DNA from: Carnimonas nigrificans ATCC BAA-78
Lineage (GTDB): Bacteria > Pseudomonadota > Gammaproteobacteria > Pseudomonadales > Halomonadaceae
Reading direction: 5' to 3'
DNA: 64,000 nucleotides
NCBI RefSeq assembly: GCF_000526695.1
Contig: NZ_JAGO01000011.1
Location: 434,001-498,000 of the forward strand
Part shown: piece by piece, positions 19,393 through 27,638 of the stretch
How positions within the stretch are numbered: position 1 is the first letter of the stretch
Layout of the letters: every line of letters begins with the position of its first letter
Notes under the pieces: generated by a model
Database searches by the model: none
What the model was told of the DNA's origin: nothing
The model's input: only the letters and a program-made list of their open reading frames with translations
Position numbers and translations under genes: made by a program

Positions 19393-20175
19393 TTAGAGAT
19401 GGCTCAAACGAGTCACCCAGGAGGCGGAGTTGCTGATGAGCTGGTGGCTGTCATGGTCATGGCGGTCATCCCCCGCAAGCGGAAATTCGATGCTGCGCTT
19501 GACGTGACGAGGGAACGCTTTCCACATGGTGGACCAATCGACCAGCTCGCTGGGGCTGGGCGGTGCGGCATGAAGCTGATTGCCTTCCCGACGCACGCCT
19601 TTGCAGTGAACATAAATGACGTCGCGGCCCAGCTCATGAGCGGCATCAATGGCGTTCACGCCAACGTACTGCCAGTTGCCGATGTCGAAGGTGAAACCGG
19701 CCTTGATACCTGCCTGCTTGAAGGCTTCCAACGCGGCGCTGAGTGCTTCAGGCGTGCCGCCTTCGCTGGTTTGATCATTTTCCAGCGCCACAGTGAGCTG
19801 ACTGCCTTCGAGCCATTCAGCCAACTGCGCCAGGGTGGTGCGGCGTGTCTCTTCGGAAGGAAGTGCGCCGATGGCTACCTTGATCAGGCTCGCTTTCAGC
19901 TTTTTGGCATCTTCGATGGCTGCGTGCAGTCGGTCATTGAGGTGCTCGCCCAGCCACAGCAGATCTGTGCTGGAGTAGTGGCACTCCAGACCAAGTTCGG
20001 CAATCTTCTCGCCCAGGGTCTCCAGCGGCTGATCGTGCTCGCTCAAAAGTTCCTGGCGGATCTCGATGCCGGTAGCGCCGGCTTCTGCTGCAATATGGGC
20101 GCACTGTGCCTGGCCATGGGCGGTGGCATAGTGGGCGCCATAGGACGATGCGCAGATAAAGAGAGGTGATGACAT
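19393..20175 (-). CDS. kguE: Sugar isomerase/epimerase-like TIM-barrel protein KguE
   Basis: This is a 260-residue protein of the xylose-isomerase-like TIM barrel superfamily. Metal-ligand-type residues appear in VALENDQT, FTFDIGNW, VHCKG and IEFPL, spaced as in the family. KguE is the first gene of the Pseudomonas kgu operon and its exact reaction is not well established. The start MSSPLFICASSYG at 20175 follows AAGGAA; the open frame extends 82 codons further upstream but that part lies inside ptxS in another frame. Only 10 bases separate it from the ptxS stop, so the two are co-transcribed. Confidence 0.85.
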   Translation of the reverse strand: MSSPLFICASSYGAHYATAHGQAQCAHIAAEAGATGIEIRQELLSEHDQPLETLGEKIAELGLECHYSSTDLLWLGEHLNDRLHAAIEDAKKLKASLIKVAIGALPSEETRRTTLAQLAEWLEGSQLTVALENDQTSEGGTPEALSAALEAFKQAGIKAGFTFDIGNWQYVGVNAIDAAHELGRDVIYVHCKGVRREGNQLHAAPPSPSELVDWSTMWKAFPRHVKRSIEFPLAGDDRHDHDSHQLISNSASWVTRLSHL

Positions 20176-20185
20176 AGAAGGTTCC

Positions 20186-21262
20186 TTATTTACCCTGCGC
20201 GACTGACGCGCGTTGACGGGTAACAGTGTGCTCGCCTGCACCGGTTTGAGTGGAGCGGCGTATATGTAGTGTTGCGGGAAATGAGTATGACTGCGCCGCA
20301 GGCGATGCTTCGTGCAGCTGTCGGTAAAGTGTTGTAGCAGCGCGCTCGCCGATCTGATCGGCAGGCTGGGCAATCGTGGTGATTCCGCCGGCAACAAGCG
20401 GGGACCACGCCTCTTCATCAAAGGTGATAAATCCGGTTTTACCGATACCTTCGATCTTGTCGAGCACGCGCAGGGTTTTTAGCGCTACCTTGGCGTTACT
20501 GCACATGACGCATGGCGCGTGATGCTGCTCCAGTAGCCGAGTCAATGCCTCAATGAGGGTGGCTTCCGCGTTTTCGTCGCTCAGTTCAAGCTGCTCGCCG
20601 CTGAGGGTGTGCTGATGCTGTAGCTGATCGTCAAATGCGCGCGCACGTGCTTCGCGAGAGCTGAATCCGCCCAGCGGCTGTGTGATATAGAGCAGATGGT
20701 GAAAGCCCTGCTGACGAACGTGTTCGATGCCCAATGCCATGGCCTGCGCATTATCCAGTGAAATGCACGGCAGCTCGGCACCTTCGATGGTGCGGTCAAT
20801 CAGTACCATCGGCGCATGATCCCGCTGTAGTGATCCCAGCGTGTCGCCAAGGCCGCTGGAGGTGTGCAGGATGATTCCCTCGACGTTATAGCTTTGCAGA
20901 ACCTGTAGATGGTTGGCTTCCAGCTCAGGGTCACTGTCGGTGTTGCAGACCACCAGCGTGTAACCGCGCTGGTAGAACGCATTCTCGATGCTGCGCATGA
21001 TCTGGACGGTATAGGGGGTCGTGATGTCGGTGACGACCATGCCAATCAAGCGGGTACGGCGTCCGCGCAGGCTGCTGGCGATACGGTCGGGCTTGAAATT
21101 CAGTCGCTCGATGGATTGCGCAATACGCTTTTGCATCGGTTCGGAAAGCAGCCGTCTGCCTTCGCCCAGATAGCGAGAGACGCTGGTTTTCGATACCCCT
21201 GCATCCTTGGCTACTTGCAGAATGGTAGCGCGCTTGGGAGCGTAGGCTGAGATATAAGCCAT
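20186..21262 (-). CDS. ptxS: LacI-family regulator, PtxS-like
   Basis: This is a 358-residue LacI/GalR repressor. The HTH and hinge are at the N-terminus (ATILQVAKDAGVSKTSVSRYL, about residues 12-32, then the hinge around SSLRGRRT). A periplasmic-binding-like domain follows. PtxS in pseudomonads represses the kgu operon and its own gene, and is released by 2-ketogluconate. The assignment rests on position as the first gene of the kgu cluster and on a PtxS-type operator 46 bases upstream of the start. The start at 21262 is the last ATG before the HTH; its ribosome site is weak. Confidence 0.85.
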   Translation of the reverse strand: MAYISAYAPKRATILQVAKDAGVSKTSVSRYLGEGRRLLSEPMQKRIAQSIERLNFKPDRIASSLRGRRTRLIGMVVTDITTPYTVQIMRSIENAFYQRGYTLVVCNTDSDPELEANHLQVLQSYNVEGIILHTSSGLGDTLGSLQRDHAPMVLIDRTIEGAELPCISLDNAQAMALGIEHVRQQGFHHLLYITQPLGGFSSREARARAFDDQLQHQHTLSGEQLELSDENAEATLIEALTRLLEQHHAPCVMCSNAKVALKTLRVLDKIEGIGKTGFITFDEEAWSPLVAGGITTIAQPADQIGERAATTLYRQLHEASPAAQSYSFPATLHIRRSTQTGAGEHTVTRQRASVAQGK

Positions 21263-21307
21263 GACCGACAATGACCTTTTCCATGAAGTAGAAGCCGCTG
21301 AGCAGTG

Positions 21308-21321
21308 TGAAAACGATTTCA
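21308..21321. promoter_or_regulatory. PtxS-type operator upstream of ptxS-kgu
   Basis: TGAAAACGATTTCA agrees with the published Pseudomonas PtxS palindrome TGAAACCGGTTTCA at 12 of 14 positions, and the arms TGAAA/TTTCA are intact. It is placed to block transcription of ptxS-kguEK from a promoter just upstream. Confidence 0.65.
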
Positions 21322-21363
21322 TTTCACTGCTCGCAACCTGTTGTGTAGCTTGAGGCCACTTTA

Positions 21364-21381
21364 GTGACATGTTCGTGTCAC
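21364..21381. promoter_or_regulatory. Second palindrome upstream of ptxS
   Basis: GTGACA-TGTTCG-TGTCAC is a perfect inverted repeat with 6-bp arms, 43 bases further from ptxS than the PtxS-type site. It is unlike the PtxS site and could bind a different regulator. Confidence 0.35.
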
Positions 21382-21759
21382 CGAAATTCGACTAAGTGAT
21401 AAGCCTGCTCTTCCAGACCCAAAAAGAGAGGGTAGCCTTCACCTATCGTCGTAAATGGCGGTTGCAGCAACAGCGTAAAAGCTGCCTGCATGAAGATATG
21501 GAATGCGCATTGCAGCGCCTGAAATCGCATTTTTTGCTGCTTCCCGGAGGCAACGCGCTTTTTTATTGATGTGTATTTATGTACAGTGTTCGAATATTGA
21601 AAGTGGGCGCTCTCCTTAAGGGCGTTTTCAGGTTGGGCATTTGATGAGCAGGCGGAAGATAGCGGTGTGTAGCAGGCGAGGATCGGCAGAGAAGTACCCC
21701 TCAATGGAGGCAGCGGCACTGCATATGGCAAGGGCGGTGCATTTATCCGTTAATCAGTC

Positions 21760-22692
21760 ATGATCCGGTGGGTATTACAGCGACTGGTCAGGGTAGTGCC
21801 ACCGCCATTGGCGTGGCTGGTGCGCCGCGCGAAGAAAAGCCCATGGGCGCTGCTGGTGCTGTGCGTTGTGGGAGTCATCTGGTACGTGGGCGAGCTGAAA
21901 AGCCGCACCACCATGAGCTGGCAGGGTGTACCTGTCGCCAGCCAATGGCAGGACTGGCGCAGTTTTCATCGTGTGCTGCGTAACGACAACTACCTGGTGG
22001 GGTGGTCAGATATTCGCATGACGCCGCTGTGGGTGGAGTATCAGTTGAAGGCGACCAACCCGCGGTATCATTTGAAGCGGCCTGCCGGTTTTCATCGTGA
22101 CTGGCGTTCGGGGTTGCCTCTGACCAGCGATGTGTACAGCGCGAGCGGCTATGACCGCGGCCATATGGCGCCGAACTACGCGATGGCCAGTCTTTATGGC
22201 AAGCAAGCGCAGCAGCAAACCTTTCTGATGACGAACGTGGCACCGCAAAGCCCTGCGCTTAATCGCAAGCTGTGGCAGCGGCTTGAATCGGCGGTCATGG
22301 ATAAAATGCTGCCGCGGTTTGGCTCCCTCTGGGTGATTACCGGGCCTGTGTATACCCAGAACTGGCAGTGGCTGCGTTCATGCCGCGAGTCTTTTACTCA
22401 TATGCCCTCGCTGCCGGTGTGTGTGTCGATTCCCCAATCCTTCTACAAGATTGTGGTCGCGCCGGGGCAGCATGGTGAGCCGGCCAAGGCATTGGCTTTT
22501 CTGATGCCGCAGCACGTAAAGGGCAATGAGCCGCTGGACAAGTATCTCGTGCCGATTGCCACCATTGAGCGGCTGACCGGCCTGCGCTTTTTCAGTGAAC
22601 TACCCGCGGCACAGCAGCAGCGCCTGAAGCAGCAGGTTGACACCCATGGCTGGGAACTGGAGCGCTATGCGCGGCTTCCCGCGCGCTATTAA
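21760..22692 (+). CDS. Membrane-anchored DNA/RNA non-specific endonuclease (NUC1 family)
   Basis: This 310-residue beta-beta-alpha-metal nuclease carries the full DRGH motif at residues 132-135 (SGYDRGHMAPNYAM), where His is the general base. It also has the magnesium-ligand Asn and following Glu in FLMTNVAPQSPALNRKLWQRLE. Relatives include Serratia nuclease and mitochondrial EndoG. In place of a cleavable signal peptide there is one hydrophobic segment (about residues 29-44) preceded by RRAKK. The positive-inside rule would put the catalytic domain in the periplasm. No inhibitor gene is adjacent. It may degrade incoming or released nucleic acid; the role is inferred. Confidence 0.85.
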   Translation: MIRWVLQRLVRVVPPPLAWLVRRAKKSPWALLVLCVVGVIWYVGELKSRTTMSWQGVPVASQWQDWRSFHRVLRNDNYLVGWSDIRMTPLWVEYQLKATNPRYHLKRPAGFHRDWRSGLPLTSDVYSASGYDRGHMAPNYAMASLYGKQAQQQTFLMTNVAPQSPALNRKLWQRLESAVMDKMLPRFGSLWVITGPVYTQNWQWLRSCRESFTHMPSLPVCVSIPQSFYKIVVAPGQHGEPAKALAFLMPQHVKGNEPLDKYLVPIATIERLTGLRFFSELPAAQQQRLKQQVDTHGWELERYARLPARY

Positions 22693-22888
22693 CGGTTGGG
22701 ATTTTCCGGTTGGGCTGGCATTGCCCTCATGATAGGCTTCTTCGCTGTCGCCATGGCGACAGTGACAGGATTTTACATGCCCAACGCATCTGTCAGGTGC
22801 TGTCGGGATTCATCAGAACGCCGCGCATTGTCGGTGCCGCTTCATAGCGACACTGAGATGCGCTGCGTTTCTTTGGCTATGGGGGAGT

Positions 22889-23791
22889 GTGGTGGCTGCG
22901 TCTCGTTCTTTTCTTGCTCCAGTGTTGTTGCTATTGGTCGCCATGACTTCTGTGCAGTCTGGGGCATCGCTTGCCAAGACGCTGTTTCCCGATCTGGGGG
23001 CGCTGGGAGTATCGGTGCTGCGTTTGTGCTTTGCCGCCATCATGCTGGTGATCGTGATGCGCCCCTGGCGCGGCGGTTGGCCCGAAGGCAGTAAAGGGCG
23101 TGCGCTGCTGATGTATGGCGTGGCGCTGGGCGGCATGAACATGCTGTTCTATCAGGCGCTTGAGACCATCCCGCTAGGGGTTGCGGTAGCCCTTGAGTTT
23201 ACCGGCCCGCTGACAGTCGCCTTGCTGGGATCGCGCCGCGTGCTTGATCTGGTATGGATAGCGCTGGCGGTGTTCGGTCTCTATCTGCTTCTTCCCGTAG
23301 GTGAGATTGGCGGTGATATGGACCCGCGGGGTATTGCCTATGCGCTGGGAGCAGGGGCATGCTGGGGCTTTTATATCATCTGGGGACGCAAGGCAGGTGC
23401 CCGTCATGGCCGCCATACCGTAGCGCTGGGCACTGTAGTGGCGGGGCTTGTGGCGCTACCGATTGGCGTGGTCAATCTGGGCGCGGATCTTATCGTGCCG
23501 CACCTTTGGCCCCTTGCTGCCGTCGTCGCGCTGCTTTCTACTGCACTTCCTTATAGCCTTGAAATGATTGCACTGCGCCGGATGCCTGCGCGTCTTTTCA
23601 GTATGCTGATGAGTCTGGAGCCGGCGGTGGGGGCGCTGTCGGGGCTGGTGTTCCTGCATGAGCAGCTAAGTATTGTGCAGTATCTGGCCATCGCTGCCAT
23701 TATTGTTGCTGCCGGTGGCGCAGCCAAGACGGCGGGTACTGCTGCGCGTAGCCGTGTATCGAAGCAGCGGGATCAGTCAGGTACCGATTAG
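22889..23791 (+). CDS. rhtA: RhtA-type EamA/DMT inner-membrane exporter
   Basis: This is a 300-residue, ten-helix drug/metabolite transporter with two EamA repeats. It aligns in pattern with E. coli RhtA (295 residues), an exporter of threonine and homoserine. NMLFYQALETIPLGVAVALEFTGPL is the conserved end of the first repeat; RMPARLFSMLMSLEPAVGALSG ends the second. The start is one of two adjacent GTG codons (22889 or 22892) after GGGGGAG; the second has the better spacing. Substrate assignment follows the subfamily. A perfect terminator follows. Confidence 0.85.
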   Translation: MVAASRSFLAPVLLLLVAMTSVQSGASLAKTLFPDLGALGVSVLRLCFAAIMLVIVMRPWRGGWPEGSKGRALLMYGVALGGMNMLFYQALETIPLGVAVALEFTGPLTVALLGSRRVLDLVWIALAVFGLYLLLPVGEIGGDMDPRGIAYALGAGACWGFYIIWGRKAGARHGRHTVALGTVVAGLVALPIGVVNLGADLIVPHLWPLAAVVALLSTALPYSLEMIALRRMPARLFSMLMSLEPAVGALSGLVFLHEQLSIVQYLAIAAIIVAAGGAAKTAGTAARSRVSKQRDQSGTD

Positions 23792-24130
23792 TATCTATCC
23801 GACGACACGCACGAACGGCCGCTGCTTCATATGCCATGGAGCAGCGGCCGTTCTTTGTTTGGGGCAGCCTGAGGGCTAGTCGGATAGCTGAAAGAAGTGT
23901 AGAGATACAGCATGGTTGAGAGCGCAGGGAGATGCTTGCACGCAATCGAGTAAATAGAGGGGGCAACAGGAATACGGTTCGCTGAACTTATCCTGATAAA
24001 GGGTGATAAGGGGGGAATGAAAGGGAGGTTGCGTTAACAGCCGATAAAAAGAGGTGTTGCAGAAGAAAGCAGTGTTGCAGAGGAAGGGAGTATCAGAGAG
24101 ATATTGAAGAGAATATCAGAAGGGTATTAA
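23792..24130. other. Intergenic region rhtA - tRNA cluster
   Basis: Beyond the rhtA terminator there is no gene. A purine-rich stretch holds an imperfect 18-bp tandem repeat (24054-24071 and 24072-24089, both starting GTGTTGCAGA). On the strand transcribed for the tRNAs this is a polypyrimidine tail directly downstream of the last tRNA. Confidence 0.5.
23813..23860 (+). terminator. Strong terminator after rhtA
   Basis: GAACGGCCGCTGCT and AGCAGCGGCCGTTC form a perfect 14-bp stem around 13 bases, followed by TTTGTTT. Confidence 0.9.
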
Positions 24131-24217
24131 TGGTGCCCAGGAGAGGACTTGAACCTCCACGACCTTGCGGTCACTAGCACCTGAAGCTAGCGCGTCTACC
24201 AATTCCGCCACCTGGGC
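24131..24217 (-). tRNA. tRNA-Leu (CAG), copy 1
   Basis: The 87-base gene on the minus strand includes an encoded CCA. The acceptor pairs GCCCAGG with CCTGGGC. The anticodon loop reads CTTCAGG with anticodon CAG (reads CUG). It has a long class II variable arm and the TTCAAGTCC T-loop. It is the last of three tandem copies in transcription order. Confidence 0.95.
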
Positions 24218-24257
24218 CTGTGTACTGCGTTCATCAAGAAGTGCAGTAACAACATGC

Positions 24258-24344
24258 TGGTGCCCGGAAGAGGACTTGAACCTCCACGACCTTGCGGTCA
24301 CTAGCACCTGAAGCTAGCGCGTCTACCAATTCCGCCATCCGGGC
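24258..24344 (-). tRNA. tRNA-Leu (CAG), copy 2
   Basis: This 87-base copy with encoded CCA is identical to its neighbours in the D-arm, anticodon arm and variable arm. Its acceptor stem is GCCCGGA/TCCGGGC, differing from the other copies by paired, compensating changes. It is separated from copy 1 by 40 bases. Confidence 0.95.
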
Positions 24345-24390
24345 AATTTGTGTCTTGTCGCTTGCAGCTCGCGTGTACTGATGCACCAAG

Positions 24391-24477
24391 TGGTGCCCAG
24401 AAGAGGACTTGAACCTCCACGACCTTGCGGTCACTAGCACCTGAAGCTAGCGCGTCTACCAATTCCGCCATCTGGGC
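24391..24477 (-). tRNA. tRNA-Leu (CAG), copy 3
   Basis: This 87-base copy with encoded CCA and anticodon CAG is the first transcribed of the cluster. Its acceptor stem is GCCCAGA/TCTGGGC, again paired. The spacer to copy 2 is 46 bases and unlike the other spacer. Confidence 0.95.
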
Positions 24478-25028
24478 GAGTTGCCATTCACTTGCGCGTT
24501 GGAGCGTGAGTGAAAGTGCGAACCAAGTGGCGGCAAATAATACCGGTTTTTTTGTTCAGCGCAATAGGTGGCGCAATAAAAAATCCAGGAAACATCTGCT
24601 TATAGCGCTCCGACCCTGTTTTTCTCTCTCATAAAGCAGACGCTGATGGCAGAAAGGGCGCGCCGGCCTTCGCTGTTTCCCTTCCTGCGTGCGCTTTATT
24701 TCCCTAGCGGGAAGGGGACAGTTATACTCACCGCTATGGTTAACACGTCCACTATGATAGAGAGCAGCTCCTGCCTCTTTAAACACACGCTTTTCAAGCA
24801 TCGCACTCCCACATCCTGCGATAGTCGCGGCACTGGCACCTATTGCTCGATCTTGCCGCACCAGGCAGTGACGCTGCGCCCGCGCAAGGGGCGCTCCACG
24901 AATGCCTGCAAAGGTCATCGCGTTACGCGCGGTAGCAGTGGTCGAGACGCGCTCGCTGGAAGCGTACTGACGACGCCTTTTTTCTTTTTGAATAGCTTAC
25001 TATCACCTTTTATCCCGGGGATTTGCCC
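24478..25028. other. Intergenic region tRNA-Leu cluster - rnr
   Basis: This 551-base divergent region contains the tRNA promoter at one end and presumably the rnr promoter near the other. Open frames exist on both strands but none has a convincing ribosome site or familiar product. Confidence 0.5.
24537..24564 (-). promoter_or_regulatory. Candidate promoter of the tRNA-Leu cluster
   Basis: On the minus strand TTGCGC, 16 bases, then TATTAT. A GC-rich TTGCCGCC follows the -10, as in stringently controlled stable-RNA promoters. The mature 5-prime end of copy 3 lies 60 bases downstream. Confidence 0.45.
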
Positions 25029-27638
25029 ATGACATCCTGGACCCTGAGCGAAGACCCCAATGCCGCTCGAGAGTCAAGTAACTACGAAAACCCTGTGCCC
25101 AGCCGCGAATATCTGCAACAGCGGCTGGCCGAGCACAAGGCGCCTTTGACTCATGAAGAAATGAGTGACCTGCTGGGCCTTGTGGAAGAGGAGCCGCGTG
25201 AGGCGGTGCGCCGCCGCATGATCGCAATGGCCCGCGATGGTCAGGTGCTGAAGACCGCTCAGGGTGCCTATGCGTCGATTGATCCTTCCGAACTTATCGA
25301 GGGGCGGGTGATCGGCCATCGGGACGGCATCGGCTTTCTGGCACGCAAGGATGGCGAGAAGCCCGACCTGGTACTGCCGCCGCGCCAAATGCGCCGCGTC
25401 TTTAACGGTGATGTGGTGGTAGCGCGTATCAGCGGGCGTGACCGGCGCGGTCGTCCCGAGGGCACCATTGTCGATGTGCTGGAGGCGCGTACCCAGACAT
25501 TGACCGGCATTTTCCGTGACCAGGCCACTCATGAAGAGGGCTTTGCTGCTCTGGTGCCGGAAAACTCCCGTATTCCCAATGAAGTCCTGATTGCGCCCGA
25601 AGAGATCGGCGGTGCAAGAGATGGGCAGGTGGTATCGGTTGAGATTACCCAGCAGCCCACTCTCAAGCAGCGTCCACAGGGCAAAGTGGTTGAGGTGCTG
25701 GGCGAGCGCATGGACCCCGGCATGGAGATCGAGATCGCCATTCGTGATCACGATATTCCGGATAAATTCCCCGAGGAAGTGGTAGAGCAGCTCCAGAACT
25801 TCTCTGCTGAAGTGCGTGAAGAAGACAAGCATGGCCGCGTTGATATCCGTGACCTTCCTCTGGTGACCATCGACGGTGAGGATGCCAAGGATTTCGATGA
25901 CGCTGTACATGCGTATCGCACCAAAACGGGCGGCTGGAAGCTGCTGGTAGCGATTGCTGACGTGTCGTACTACGTCGGGATTGATAGCCCGATGGATGTG
26001 GAAGGGCGCAATCGCGGCAATTCGGTCTACTTCCCCGGTCAGGTAGTGCCGATGCTGCCGGAGCTGCTCTCCAATGGGCTGTGCTCCATCAATCCGGAAG
26101 TGGATCGCCTGTGTCTGGTGTGTGAAATGAATATCACCGCCAACGGCGCGATCAGCCGCTATACCTTCTATGAAGGGCTGATGCGCTCCCATGCACGTCT
26201 TACCTACACCAAGGTAGGCGAGATACTTGAGCACCCCGAAAGTGAAGAGGGCCGTCAGCTTCGTGAGCAGTACAAGGCGCTGTTGCCTGCGCTGGAAGAT
26301 CTGCACGGTTTGTATGGCACCCTGCGCGAAGCGCGTACCAAGCGAGGGGCGATTGATTTCGAAACCACGGAAACGCAGATCGTCTTCAATGACCAGCGCA
26401 AGATCGAGAAGATTGTGCCGCGTTCGCGCAATGTGGCGCACAAGATTATCGAGGAGTGCATGCTGGCTGCCAACGTGGCAACCGCGCGCTTCCTTGAAAA
26501 GCACAAGCTGCCGGCCCTGTTCCGTATTCACCAGCGGCCTTCCGGTGATCGCCTGCAAACCCTGCGTGCCTTTATCGGTGAGCTGGGGCTAAGTCTGGGC
26601 GGCGGTGAAGAGCCTACGCCCAAGGATTATCAGGCCCTGCGTGATGCGATTGCCGACCGTCCTGACGCTGACATTATCCAGACGGTAATGCTGCGCAGCA
26701 TGACGCAAGCGGTCTATTCGCCTGCCAATGAAGGTCACTTCGGGCTGGCCTATGCCGCCTATGCGCACTTTACCTCGCCTATCCGTCGCTATCCTGACCT
26801 ATTGGTGCACCGCGCCATTCGTTCGGTGATTCGCAGCGGTGAAGCGTCCAGTGAAGTGGCTCGCGTAGCCGATACCCCGGTCGAGAAACGTCAGCAGTGG
26901 TGCCCTTATACCGATGCACAGATGGTTGAGCTGGGCGAGCACTGTTCAATGACCGAGCGGCGCGCCGACGAGGCGACCCGTGATGTCGAGGATTGGCTCA
27001 AGTGCGAATTCATGGCGGACAAGGTGGGAGAAGTGCTGCCGGGCCACATCGCTTCGGTGACCCAGTTCGGTATCTTTGTACGCCTCGACGACTATTTCGT
27101 AGAAGGACTGGTGCATATCAGTTCGCTGCCCTCCGACTACTACCAGTATCAGGCTGAACGCCATCAGCTCAAGGGGGATCGTACCGGTACTACCTATCGC
27201 CTGGGCGGTAGCGTAGTGGTGCAGATCGCTCGTGTTGATCTTGATGACCGCAAGATTGATTTCATGATTGCGGAGGATGGCTCGATGGCCAGCAAGGCAC
27301 CGAGGCGTGAAACGCGCACCCAGCAAGCCGAGCAGGAAGGTCGTGCCGATAAGGGCAACAAAAGGCGCAAGCGTCGCCCGCAGCGGCGTGATCGTCGTAA
27401 GCCGCGTCAGGCTGAAGGTGATGGGCAGACGAATGCCAGCGAAGCAGGTGGTGCTGATGTGCCGCCGTGGGATGAGCGCAAGGAGAGTACGCGCAGGCCG
27501 CGCAAGCGTTCGGTGAATGGTGCTTCACAGGAAGCCGCCGATGCTGCCGGTGACAAGGCCCGTGGCGGCGCTGCCGATACCCCCAGGGATGCAGCGCCTC
27601 ATGCGGCCTCCCAGGAAGGCTCCAGGGATAAAGACTGA
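25029..27638 (+). CDS. rnr: Ribonuclease R
   Basis: This 869-residue 3-to-5 exoribonuclease degrades structured RNA and acts in rRNA and tmRNA-linked quality control. The N-terminal winged helix is followed by cold-shock domains. The RNB catalytic domain carries the Asp cluster DGEDAKDFDDAV at residues 282-293. An S1 domain starts near residue 672 (LPGHIASVTQFGIFVRLDDY). A long C-terminal tail rich in Arg/Lys then Ala/Asp makes it about 55 residues longer than the E. coli enzyme. The ATG at 25029 follows GGGGA by seven bases. Its stop overlaps the rlmB start by one base, so the two are translationally coupled. Confidence 0.96.
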   Translation: MTSWTLSEDPNAARESSNYENPVPSREYLQQRLAEHKAPLTHEEMSDLLGLVEEEPREAVRRRMIAMARDGQVLKTAQGAYASIDPSELIEGRVIGHRDGIGFLARKDGEKPDLVLPPRQMRRVFNGDVVVARISGRDRRGRPEGTIVDVLEARTQTLTGIFRDQATHEEGFAALVPENSRIPNEVLIAPEEIGGARDGQVVSVEITQQPTLKQRPQGKVVEVLGERMDPGMEIEIAIRDHDIPDKFPEEVVEQLQNFSAEVREEDKHGRVDIRDLPLVTIDGEDAKDFDDAVHAYRTKTGGWKLLVAIADVSYYVGIDSPMDVEGRNRGNSVYFPGQVVPMLPELLSNGLCSINPEVDRLCLVCEMNITANGAISRYTFYEGLMRSHARLTYTKVGEILEHPESEEGRQLREQYKALLPALEDLHGLYGTLREARTKRGAIDFETTETQIVFNDQRKIEKIVPRSRNVAHKIIEECMLAANVATARFLEKHKLPALFRIHQRPSGDRLQTLRAFIGELGLSLGGGEEPTPKDYQALRDAIADRPDADIIQTVMLRSMTQAVYSPANEGHFGLAYAAYAHFTSPIRRYPDLLVHRAIRSVIRSGEASSEVARVADTPVEKRQQWCPYTDAQMVELGEHCSMTERRADEATRDVEDWLKCEFMADKVGEVLPGHIASVTQFGIFVRLDDYFVEGLVHISSLPSDYYQYQAERHQLKGDRTGTTYRLGGSVVVQIARVDLDDRKIDFMIAEDGSMASKAPRRETRTQQAEQEGRADKGNKRRKRRPQRRDRRKPRQAEGDGQTNASEAGGADVPPWDERKESTRRPRKRSVNGASQEAADAAGDKARGGAADTPRDAAPHAASQEGSRDKD

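Larger units (their letters stand above)
21263..21759. other. Divergent control region ptxS / nuclease gene
   Basis: These 497 bases hold the PtxS-type site and a second palindrome on the ptxS side. The part from about 21540 to 21610 is AT-rich and likely carries the nuclease gene promoter. No gene is supported here; one minus-strand open frame has no ribosome site or recognisable product. Confidence 0.5.

Noticed and set aside
21378-21731. 117-codon minus-strand open frame between ptxS and the nuclease gene
   Set aside because: Would cover the control region holding the ptxS palindrome; no ribosome site or hydrophobic or domain pattern.
22696-23094. 132-codon open frame overlapping the rhtA start
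   Set aside because: A short hydrophobic start gives way to frame-shadow sequence inside rhtA.
24131-24477. tRNA repeats considered as a CRISPR-like direct repeat array
   Set aside because: The 87-base units fold as class II tRNA-Leu with anticodon CAG and encoded CCA; spacers are unequal and only two.
24646-25032. 128-codon open frame upstream of rnr
   Set aside because: No ribosome site, low-complexity Ser/Thr/Arg content, overlaps the rnr start region.
25074-26558. 494-codon minus-strand open frame opposite rnr
   Set aside because: Antisense shadow of RNase R, whose motifs are all in the plus frame.
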